Shown here: in pieces, positions 1 through 9,868 of the stretch | Layout of the letters: each line of letters starts with the position of its first letter | Numbering within the stretch: the stretch's first letter is position 1 | Assembly (NCBI RefSeq): GCF_000003815.2 | Contig: NC_049991.1 | Location: forward strand, 13,245,133-13,309,132 | Source: Branchiostoma floridae | Lineage: Eukaryota; Chordata; Leptocardii; Amphioxiformes; Branchiostomatidae | DNA length: 64,000 nucleotides | Direction: 5' to 3' | The notes under the pieces: model-generated | The model's input: only the letters and a program-made list of their open reading frames with translations | Database searches by the model: none | What the model was told of the DNA's origin: nothing | Position numbers and translations under genes: made by a program

Positions 1-1003
1 ACCCCCTACAACAGAACCTCCCACCAGTGTACCCCCTACTACCGAACCTCCCACAACCGAACCCCCTACTACAGAACCTCCCACCACTGTACCCCCTACT
101 ACAGAACCTCCCACCACTGTACCCCCTACCACAGAACCTCCCCCAACTGAACCCCCTACTACAGAACCTCCTACCACTGTGCCCCCTACTACACAACCTC
201 CCACCACTTTACCCCCTACAACAGAACCTCCCACCACTGTACCCCCTACTACAGAACCTCCCACCACTGTACCCCCTACTACAGAACCTCCCCCGACCGA
301 ACCCCCTACTACAGAACCTCCTACCACTGTACCCCCTACTACAGAACTTCCCACAACCGAACACCCTACTACCGAACCTCCTACCACTGTACCCCCTACT
401 ACAGAACATCCCACCACTGTACCCCCTACAACAGAACCTCCCACCACTGTACCCCCTACAACAGAACCTCCCACCACTGTACCCCCTACAACAGAACCTC
501 CCACATTCGAACCCCCTACAACAGAACCTCCCACAACCGAACCCCCTACTACAGAACCTCCCACCACTTTACCCCCTTCTACAGAAACCCCCACCACTGT
601 ACCCCCTTCTACAGAAACCCCCACAACCGAACCCCCTACAACAGAACCTCCCACCACTTTACCCCCTACTACAGAACCTCCCACAACCAAACCTCCTACT
701 ACGATACCTCCCACAACCGAACCCCCTACTACAGAACCTCCCACGACCGAACCCCCTACTACAGAATCTCCCACCACTATACCGTCTACTACAGAACCTC
801 CCACCACTGAACCCCCTTCTACAGAAATCCCCACCACTGAACCCCCTACTACAGAACCTCCCACAACCGAACCCCCTACTACAGAACCTCCCACAACCGA
901 ACCTCCTACAACAGAACCTCTTACTACTTCACCTCCCACTACAGAGCGTGTGACAACGAATCCTCCCACAACAGCACCCCTCACTACCGAACCCGCCACT
1001 ACA
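1..1003 (+). repeat. 30-nt coding tandem repeat, PPTTEPPTT(V/E/L) units
   Basis: About 33 units of a 30-nt repeat encode the decapeptide [10 protein letters not shown] with substitutions at the last position. The correct frame is the one rich in Pro-Thr-Thr. The two other open frames (Tyr-Pro-Leu-rich on plus, Gly-Arg-rich on minus) are by-products of the repeat. Units diverge towards the 3' end, the usual pattern at the edge of a tandem array. Confidence 0.9.
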
Positions 1004-4000
1004 TAAGCACCCACAACAGAACTGCCAAGTACTGTACACCCTACCTCGAGGGCTGTTACCACAATCCCATCTACCACAAACCCTGTAACCACAGAATCAC
1101 CTACCACTGAACCTTCCACCACATACCCTCCTACCACAGAGCCTCCTATCGCAACTACGGTCGCAACAACTGAAGCGTCGGCAACTGCCATGACGACAAC
1201 ACAAGCCCCTACCACAGAGTCAGCTACTACACAGCCTGCAACAACTGTACCCCCTTCTACTGCTCCTTCTACTACTGTGAGTCCTACTACTGAAGCTCCT
1301 ACTACAGCCAGCCCAACTACTGAAGCTCCTACTACAGCCAGCCCAACTACTGAGGCTCCTACTACTGAAGCTCCTACTACTGAAGCCCCTACTACGGCCA
1401 GTCCAACTACTGAAGCTCCTACTACTGAAGCCCCTACTACTGCCAGCCCAACTACTAAAGCTCCTACTACGGACAGTCCAACTACTGAAGCTCCTACTAC
1501 GGCCAGTCCAACTACTGAAGCTCCCACTACGGACAGTCCAACTACTGAAGCTCCCACTACGGCCAGTCCAACTACTGAAGCTCCTACTACGGACAGTCCA
1601 ACTACTGAAGCTCCTACTACTGCCAGTCCAACTACTGAAGCTCCTACTACTGCCAGTCCAACTACTGAAGCTCCTACTACGGACAGTCCAACTACTGAAG
1701 CTCCAACTACGGAAAGTCCAACTACTGAAGCTCCAACTACTGGCGCTCCAACTACGGAAGCTCCTACTACTGCCAGTCCAACTACTGAAGCTCCTACTAC
1801 GGGCAGTCCAACTACTGGAAGTTCCAAATACGGACAAGCCAACTACTGAAGCTCCNNNNNNNNNNNNNNNNNNNNNNNNNNNNNNNNNNNNNNNNNNNNN
1901 NNNNNNNNNNNNNNNNNNNNNNNNNNNNNNNNNNNNNNNNNNNNNNNNNNNNNNNNNNNNNNNNNNNNNNNNNNNNNNNNNNNNNNNNNNNNNNNNNNNN
2001 NNNNNNNNNNNNNNNNNNNNNNNNNNNNNNNNNNNNNNNNNNNNNNNNNNNNNNNNNNNNNNNNNNNNNNNNNNNNNNNNNNNNNNNNNNNNNNNNNNNN
2101 NNNNNNNNNNNNNNNNNNNNNNNNNNNNNNNNNNNNNNNNNNNNNNNNNNNNNNNNNNNNNNNNNNNNNNNNNNNNNNNNNNNNNNNNNNNNNNNNNNNN
2201 NNNNNNNNNNNNNNNNNNNNNNNNNNNNNNNNNNNNNNNNNNNNNNNNNNNNNNNNNNNNNNNNNNNNNNNNNNNNNNNNNNNNNNNNNNNNNNNNNNNN
2301 NNNNNNNNNNNNNNNNNNNNNNNNNNNNNNNNNNNNNNNNNNNNNNNNNNNNNNNNNNNNNNNNNNNNNNNNNNNNNNNNNNNNNNNNNNNNNNNNNNNN
2401 NNNNNNNNNNNNNNNNNNNNNNNNNNNNNNNNNNNNNNNNNNNNNNNNNNNNNNNNNNNNNNNNNNNNNNNNNNNNNNNNNNNNNNNNNNNNNNNNNNNN
2501 NNNNNNNNAAGCTCCTACTACGGCCAGTCCAACTACTGAAGCTCCTACTACGGCCAGCTCCAACTACTGAAGCTCCTACTACTGAAGCCATTTCAACTAC
2601 TGAAGCTCCTACTACGNNNNNNNNNNNNNNNNNNNNNNNNNNNNNNNNNNNNNNNNNNNNNNNNNNNNNNNNNNNNNNNNNNNNNNNNNNNNNNNNNNNN
2701 NNNNNNNNNNNNNNNNNNNNNNNNNNNNNNNNNNNNNNNNNNNNNNNNNNNNNNNNNNNNNNNNNNNNNNNNNNNNNNNNNNNNNNNNNNNNNNNNNNNN
2801 NNNNNNNNNNNNNNNNNNNTACTACGGGCCAGTCCAACTACTGAAGCTCCTACTACAGCCAGTCCAACTACTGAAGCTCCTACTACGGCCAGCCCAACTA
2901 CTGAAGCTCCTACTACTGACGCTCCTACTACTGAAGCTCCCACTACGGCCAGTCCAACTACTGAAGCTCCTACTACGGCCAGCCCAACTACTGAAGCTCC
3001 GACTACGGCCAGTCCAACTACTGAAGCTCCTACTACGGCAGGTCCGACTACTGAAGCTCCTACTACAGCCATTTCTACTACTCAAGCTCTTACTACAGCC
3101 AGTGTAACTACGGAAGCTCCTACCACAGCACCTGTCACTACCAAACCAGTGACAAGCGTACCACCTTCCACTTCTGCTCAAACTACTGACTCTCCCACCA
3201 CAGTCATGTCAACTACTGAGGCTCCCACCACAGAATCTCAAACTACCAAACATGTAACAACCGCGGTTCCAACAACGGAATCACCTACGACAAGCAGTTC
3301 AACTACCCAGGCTGTTACCACAGATTCAGCTACAACTCAGCCTACAACGACTGCACCGCATTCCACGGCAGGAGCAACAACAGAGTCTCCCACTACAGCC
3401 GTCCCAACTACAGAGGCACCTACCACGGAATCTCCAACTACCGAAACAGCAACAACTGCCCGTCCAACAACGGAGTCCCATACTACAGCTAGTCTGACAA
3501 CTGAGCCTCCCACCACGGAATCACCAACAACCAAATCTCCCACCACAGCCATTCCAACTACCCAGGCCCTTACCACGGAGCATCCAACGACCAGAGCCGC
3601 TACAACGGAATCACCAACGACGGCCGCTGCAACTACTGATGCTCCTACCACTGAGTCCCTAACCACGAAACCAGCAACGACCGCACCCTCTTCCACTGCA
3701 GCTCCAACTACTGTGTTGTCCACCACAGCAAGTCCAACAACTGAAGCTCCCACGACGGAGACCCCAACCTCAAAACCTGCGACGACTGTGCCGCCTTCCA
3801 CTGCAGTTAAGACAACCGAACCCTCTACTACAGCCAGCCCAACTACTACAGAAACAACAGTCAGAACAACTGAGCGATCTACCACGACCACCAAGCCAGC
3901 AACAACTGCTGTTTCAACTACGGAATCACTTACTACTCAGGCACCTACTACAGAGTCTCCAACTACAAAAGCTGCAACAACTCTACCGCATTCAACTACA

Positions 4001-5538
4001 ACGGACTCAGTCAGTCCGACTACCCAGGCCCGCACCACAACCACGAAGCCTGTATCAACTGTACAAACTACCGAATCTCCAACAACGGTACGTCCTACTA
4101 CCCAGGCTGCTACCACAGCAACATCCTCAACCGCAGCTCACACCACCCCATCGCAGACTACAGCCCGGACTACTTTGACGTCACAACAGTCCACCATTAG
4201 ATCGACTGCTCAACATACAACAAATGCAGCAACGAGTACCGAGCAAGACAACTCAACTACAACAGGTATTGTTCATTAGGTCTACACCAATGGGTGATTT
4301 CTATATTTTCTATTGCTAGGCCATGATATTATCTGCAGAATAGATTGCCAGTAAGTATTCTATGCCAGATAGTTTCTTTTGAATGTAAAGACGGGTATTT
4401 GGTCCCGAAATCGTCACACTTTCAAAAGAGAGCAAAAGACTTTTGTTGTATAAAATTACGTTTACACTAATACCCATTAAAATCTCTGTTGTAACAGCAG
4501 TGCCTACTACATTGACGACGTTAGCGTCAACAACAAGAAGAGGAGGAGTGCCTGCATTTGGTAATTCACTTTTTCGTCAATAATGGTTTTAGTCAAGGTA
4601 CATTACATCCCATGCTTAGTAATGTTACATGTATTTGATGTTACATTTGGATATATGCTAACACAAGAAAAGCAGATGTAGATCATTAAGGAACGTTATT
4701 TTTCTAAAGAAATGCGGTGCAAAGAAAGTTGTTACAGTAAGGCTTTATAAGCATGACCATGATCTGAAAAAATGAACCTTACTTGTAGGCTTGTTGTATA
4801 GTTAAGATTAAACCAGTACACTACCATTTTCCACAGCATCTTCAACTAACATTTACTCGGATAAGTGATATGATACGACATCTCAAAAACACTAACAAGC
4901 TCTCATACTTTGTTATAGTCTCCGACCTGGTGAAGTCCAAAATCAGGATCACGAACAAAGTCTTCCAGTCGGAGTTTGCAGACAAAACCTCCGAGGAGTA
5001 CCTGAACATAACCGGGTCTATAAAGACAGTGGTACGTGTATCTTTATTTTGTTGTACAAGTTTAACTGCGGGGTATTAGACACTTTGAGATTGCTATGTA
5101 CATAAGCAGGAAGTGTTGAAATAAAGGCGTTTGTGGGCATTCTATTCCACATGTATGTAAACTCGAAAATGATAATAATGTGACCGGTGTGACAGCGATC
5201 TCGCCCCCCCCGCGATCTCGCCCCCCCCGGGGGGCGAGATCGCTAGCGTTTTCGCCCCCCTCTGGCGTTTTCGCCCCCCCCCCCCCCCCCCCTGGGGTTT
5301 GGCCCCCCCTCCCTAGGGATATCCTTCCCGTTTNNNNNNNNNNNNNNNNNNNNNNNNNNNNNNNNNNNNNNNNNNNNNNNNNNNNNNNNNNNNNNNNNNN
5401 NNNNNNNNNNNNNNNNNNNNNNNNNNNNNNNNNGCTCTTAATCCTATTGCTGTGATAATGATTAGCACCTGTCTTGTTACCTACTTTTGTATATATATAT
5501 ATATATATATATATAACTTTTGTATATATAAATAAATA

Positions 5539-5615
<77 letters not shown>

Positions 5616-8567
5616 TTTTGTATATATATACCTACTTTTTTACATAGCCTTAAGATACTTAACTTGCAGCTTGTTACTTCATATAAATCGAGCTACCTGG
5701 AACAATATGGTACTTGGATGTCACGTATATAGTGTGTTACCTGGTATCTATATATACGTGACACCTTAGTATGTTAAGATGAGATACAGTACCTGTGAAG
5801 CCGATCCTACCTGGGTGGGTGCAAGCACACTTTGCATTGAAATAAAACAGATACATTTTTGTTGTGAATTTGTGGTGACTTTTATTAACATCACGAACGT
5901 ATATTAACACATGCATATCAACACACCTGTTGCTGAGAGACACAAAATGCACGCGCTCTTGAGAGATGTATCTTTTCCACAAATACACACAGAATTCGAA
6001 ACGCTACCCAAAATATAAAGTGAAACTTCTTGGCGAACGCAACAATAGGAACAATGCACTCGTAGATTCGAGCAAAACTGCACAGTGCAGTGTGGTGATT
6101 AGGCTCTCACACATGAAGTAGAGATATTGCACGTCGCGTAGGGGGTTAACACTCTCCTCTTTGAGCACAAATTGAGGATATTTGCATCATTCTCGGAGCG
6201 AGCCTAGTATAAAATGTGTGTCTCCATTATCTATGAGATTATGTGTAAACCTTATATAATACTTNNNNNNNNNNNNNNNNNNNNNNNNNNNNNNNNNNNN
6301 NNNNNNNNNNNNNNNNNNNNNNNNNNNNNNNNNNNNNNNNNNNNNNNNNNNNNNNNNNNNNNNNTCTTGTAAATGATGCGGAATAGAACGTATTGTATAC
6401 AGAATATTTTGCACAATGGTTCTGTACCTGTGTTTGTTGGTTAGTCTGTCGACCAAAATAGCATAATGGATCCTATACTTATATCACGTCAATGGACGTA
6501 ATTGTTGGCTGACGAAATGATTTCATTCTCAAATATATTTCATAACTAATTATTTTTCATAGATGACAACATGTGCTAATTACAGATACATTTATGTAAT
6601 CTGCTTGTGTCACTGAAACAGAACTTCCCTTTTTTCTTTTTACCTTCACATACCATGATATAAGGGATAAGTGGCATGGGCTTTACGAAATGACATGCAA
6701 AAATGCAAATTAGCACATAATTCGCATGATTCAGGAGACGAATATGTAATTCTATTGTTTCCATGTTGTGACTTTAATACACGTAATCTATGTAATGTAA
6801 AGGTTATGGAAGGTGAAACATATCAGATAATGATTATGAAAATGAGATGCTGATTTGCATAATTAATGTCAAAGTACAAAAATTCTAAAGTGCAATGTGC
6901 AAATTAATTGTGCACCACTATGTATAGACTGTGCAAATGCGCAAGTCATTTTCTTAATTCAGGACAAAATGTCATCATAAAATGCAGCTAAACGAAAGTA
7001 TCTGCACACGTGTTAACTCTAACGTGTCAATTACAGCTTCATTTGCATAATGAATGAGACTAGATGACACTATAAATCTGCAAGAGCTAAAAATATTTAA
7101 TGGAGGTATGATGTGATTTGTACGAAGCAAAAGTAATGTAACTTATAGGTTTATTGGAGATGCAAATCACTAGAAGGATGCAAATCACTGGAAATCCCTA
7201 GCGATTTCGCCCCAAGAGGGTAAGGGGAGGCCAAATCATTAGCGATTTCGCCCCGGGAGGGGGGGGGGCGATCTCACTAGCGATTTCGCCCCGGAAAGGG
7301 GGGGGGGGCGAAATCACTAGCGATTTCGCCCCGGGGGGGGGGCGATATCACTAGCGATTTCGCCCCGGGGGGGGCGATATCACTAGCGATTTCGCCCCGG
7401 GAGGGGGGGCGAAATCACCAAAGGGGGGCGAAATGGGGGGGGGCGAAATCCCTAGTGATCCTGCCCCGGGGGGGGCGAAAACACTAGTGATTTTGCCCCC
7501 GGGGGGGGCGATATCACGGGGGGGCGAGAACGCTGTCACACCGGCACGACTGCAATATATCTGCATGTATTTTTAAATTTATGATAGAGAGAAATCACAC
7601 TAAAACTATCTTATCCACAGTGATCCTTCAGTGAAGCATACGGGCTATTGCAACTATATATCAATAGTTTGTATTTTGAAGAAATGTCTTATTTTCCCAT
7701 TGTAGTTGACCGATTTTCATCAGAGAGCTTTGGGCTCCAATTTCCAAAGTGTGGAGATCCTTGGACTCCTCAATGGCAGCCTGCTCGTCGACTACGTCGT
7801 GCACGTCATACTGGACAGCGGGGTGACTCCGCAGGAGGTGAAGGAGACCCTTACTGACGAGCTGCAGGCAGTCAGCTACACCAGTGGGGGCTTTGACTTT
7901 GATAGTTCAATCATTGTTTCAGGTTAGAAACATTTATAACTTTATTCATAGCTAACGGTGTCATAACGTCCAGTACAGTGGCGTTTGTGGAACTGTTGAA
8001 ATAGGTTGGTTAAACTTGAGTACAGTGCCACATTGCCCCGTCTGTCCAAAAAATAACGTTGCACTGGCTTGGAGTAGTGTCGACATGGCTTCTCTCCTTA
8101 TTGATACTTAAGTTCTCTCTTCGCTCTATCCTTCGTATTGTCGCCTACGGATGATAAATCGAAATAACAAAAATGTGAAAAGAAGGTTTCATTTGTTACC
8201 ATTTTCATCTCCCTCAGTTTTTTTACTATTGACATCTGATTTGGTCTCAACATTCGTAAAATTCTATTCACCAATACACGAGAGTTCCAGTAGCGGACTC
8301 TTAAGATAGTATCTGTACAGATTCGTACGTTCTGTTAGGTTTGCCCTGAGATTTTTGAAACAACACAGGTCTCCTAATCTAGGGCATTATTTCCCTCCAC
8401 CCCACCCGCTCCCCTCTCTACAGACCTTGATGAGTGCGCGTCATCTGATCGGAACGACTGCGGGGAACTGTCCACGTGCACCAACACGGACGGGTCGTAC
8501 TTCTGCTCCTGTCAGGAAGGGTATCGCTTCGTCTTCCAAGCTGGGAAGAAGGATGGGAATGTGTGTG
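1..8567 (+). CDS. Secreted or membrane mucin with PTS repeats, SEA and EGF domains (3' part, incomplete)
   Basis: Exons are 1-4264 (broken by two gaps), 4498-4560, 4919-5031, 7706-7922 and 8424-8567, and all junctions agree in phase (1, 1, 0, 1). The first exon encodes well over 1000 residues of Thr/Pro/Ser/Ala repeats, the substrate for dense O-glycosylation. Exons 3 and 4 together encode a SEA domain, starting [10 protein letters not shown] and containing GSLLV at 7775-7789, which resembles the GSVVV autoproteolysis site of MUC1-type SEA domains. Exon 5 is a phase-1 module encoding a calcium-binding EGF domain (DLDEC, six cysteines, [12 protein letters not shown]). The gene starts upstream of the window. 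No transmembrane exon can be seen after the EGF exon. An in-frame TAA at 1004-1006 interrupts the repeat frame. Function as a gel-forming or cell-surface glycoprotein is inferred from architecture; the family assignment (mucin-like) is secure, the orthologue is not. Confidence 0.85.
1856..2508. other. Assembly gap (653 N) inside mucin repeats
   Basis: Run of N within the [10 protein letters not shown] array; the size may be an estimate. Frame is lost just before it (TGA at 1847-1849). Confidence 0.99.
2617..2819. other. Assembly gap (203 N) inside mucin repeats
   Basis: Second run of N in the same array. The 108 bases between the two gaps and the first bases after this gap show frame-breaking single-base differences from the repeat consensus. 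Confidence 0.99.
5334..5433. other. Assembly gap (100 N)
   Basis: Placeholder-sized gap directly after a homopolymeric C tract, where sequencing probably failed. Confidence 0.99.
5491..5614. repeat. (TA)n microsatellite
   Basis: Nearly pure TA dinucleotide tract with a few interruptions, inside the foldback element. Confidence 0.95.
6265..6364. other. Assembly gap (100 N)
   Basis: Placeholder-sized gap in AT-rich intron sequence of the mucin gene. Confidence 0.99.
8424..8567 (+). other. Calcium-binding EGF-like domain exon
   Basis: A single symmetrical phase 1-1 exon encodes D-L-D-E-C followed by five more cysteines (NDC, STC, YFC, SC, NVC). It contains the Asn/Asp hydroxylation consensus C-x-N-x4-Y-x-C. 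This is the classic shuffled cbEGF exon and follows the SEA domain as in several membrane mucins. Acceptor is at 8422-8423, donor at 8568-8569. Confidence 0.88.
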
Positions 8568-9868
8568 GTGAGTGCAGGTCTTTTGTTGTTTGTAATTCCA
8601 TTCTCAGGTTATGCGGTATGCCTTGTTTCCATCGGAAGACAAGCTGCTTCACGCTTCCACGATTGGTAGAAAGAGCCTGATAAGCGCAAGGGACATACGA
8701 AAAGACGGCGGAGCAAGCGAAGGATATTTCGTCTGTGACATTGCATGATACGTTGATGTCGCATAATGAACATCGTCTTTTGTTTATCGCATGCATTTAC
8801 ATACATTTTATGAGTGAGTGAGTGAGTGAGTGAGAGTGAATGAGTGAGTGAGTGAGTGAGTGAGTGAGTGAGTGAGTGAGTGAGTGAGTGAGTGAGTGAG
8901 TGAGTGAGTGACTGAGTGAGTGACTGAGTGAGTGAAATTGCAAAGAGTCATAGCACTGTATCTCAATACTTTTAAAGCAATTCAAATGGTACGGACATTT
9001 CAAGGCCATTTTATGGATGGATACCTCACTCGAACACGCTACTAGGGATAGGGCTTTGTTCTACTTCTAGAGTATCAATGATAAGATAGATGTTCTCTGG
9101 TGAAAACACGTGTAACCATTAAGATTTGACAGTAATGGGTTTGATTCACAAAGTTCTGACATCCGCAAGACAAAGACGCCTTTGTCAAAACCAATTATCA
9201 AGCTATATTAAAAGTACATTCGCGATGCGCAATCGCGAAGCAACGGAAACAATAAAGTCTGATCCTAACGCCACACCCGGTCCCATTGGAGTTGGGTAGA
9301 GCCACGGTTCATCTTGTTTCTCATATTGATTCTGACATTCCTCTTCAGCCTGGAGATGTCCTTGCGTCAGGACGACAAGACAAAAAGAATACTACAAAAA
9401 AGAATGCTACATGGCATTTCAATCAATACATCACTCCATTGTCTGGCCTATAGACAGGGTCTTTATTCAGTTTGACATCTTCCGGCTGTAAATCGATTTT
9501 TAATTAAGTGCTTAAGCACGCCAGACTAGGAAAAATAGTATCCAAAACAGCGGGCGTGTCCTGGATACGGCCGTGTATTTGAAAATGGATATGGTCGTCA
9601 GGGACAACATGTTAACAAGCAGACGTCATTGCGTTACTCCCTCCATTGTTAACAAACGGCCATTCAAACGCCCCGCACCTGACTGAGGTCGAGCACAATA
9701 GTCTCTGCTGCGTACAGGTTACGACATCGCTGCTTCTTACATTTGGGAGCGACCACGTTGGAAATATTTCTGTCGTTCTCAAAAGCGTTCCAACCCCTGA
9801 CCAAGATACAAGCTTGACATTTTGCGACTACAAGACATTTCTAGATCTAGCCCAGGCAACGCAGGGCG
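8568..9868. other. Interval without a confident exon between mucin EGF exon and paralogue 1
   Basis: I searched this interval on the plus strand for a phase-1 exon encoding a transmembrane segment to finish the mucin gene and found none. Acceptor-like sites at 8622-8623, 9348-9349 and 9718-9719 lead only to short frames without a hydrophobic stretch. The proximal part contains the GTGA microsatellite. The last ~250 bases are probably promoter and 5' UTR of the next gene. Confidence 0.5.
8813..8932. repeat. (GTGA)n tetranucleotide microsatellite
   Basis: About 30 copies of GAGT/GTGA with few interruptions, between the EGF exon and the next gene. The reverse-complement tract (TCAC)n occurs at about 43066-43200. 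Confidence 0.95.

Larger units (their letters stand above)
1259..3075 (+). repeat. 30-nt coding tandem repeat, [10 protein letters not shown] units, with two gaps
   Basis: A second, distinct 30-nt array encodes [10 protein letters not shown] with D, G or E replacing A at the variable position. It is interrupted by gaps at 1856-2508 and 2617-2819. Each gap edge carries single-base insertions or deletions, so the true unit number is unknown. From about 3080 to 4264 the sequence stays Thr-rich but is no longer periodic. Confidence 0.85.
5183..7544. mobile_element. Foldback-type element with C/G-rich terminal repeats, in mucin SEA intron
   Basis: CCGGTGTGACAGCG at 5183-5196 is matched by its exact reverse complement at 7531-7544. 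Inside each terminus lie repeated units combining CTAGCGATTTCGCCCC-like text with long C runs (left, 5200-5330) or G runs (right, 7197-7530). The middle contains two 100-N gaps, a (TA)n tract and a short hairpin at about 5719-5763. No transposase frame is visible, although the gaps hide some sequence. The inverted termini and internal repeats fit a foldback DNA transposon. No target duplication could be identified. Confidence 0.6.
4919..7922 (+). other. SEA domain split over two exons of the mucin gene
   Basis: Exon 4919-5031 supplies the first strand and helix ([16 protein letters not shown], then [11 protein letters not shown]). Exon 7706-7922 supplies [15 protein letters not shown], the turn with GSLLV at 7775-7789, the strand VDYVVHVIL and a helix [17 protein letters not shown]. 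The intron between them is 2.67 kb and holds a foldback element. SEA domains of this kind often self-cleave between G and S and stay non-covalently attached. GSLLV differs from the canonical GSVVV, so cleavage is plausible but unproven. Confidence 0.8.

Noticed and set aside
27-953. Long open frame rich in YPLLQNLPP
   Set aside because: It is the +1 reading of the 30-nt mucin repeat; periodicity keeps all frames open. The Thr/Pro frame continues into the downstream exons and SEA domain, this one does not.
1220-3181. Long minus-strand frames rich in Ser/Val/Gly through the gaps
   Set aside because: Antisense shadows of the mucin repeats; most of their length is N.
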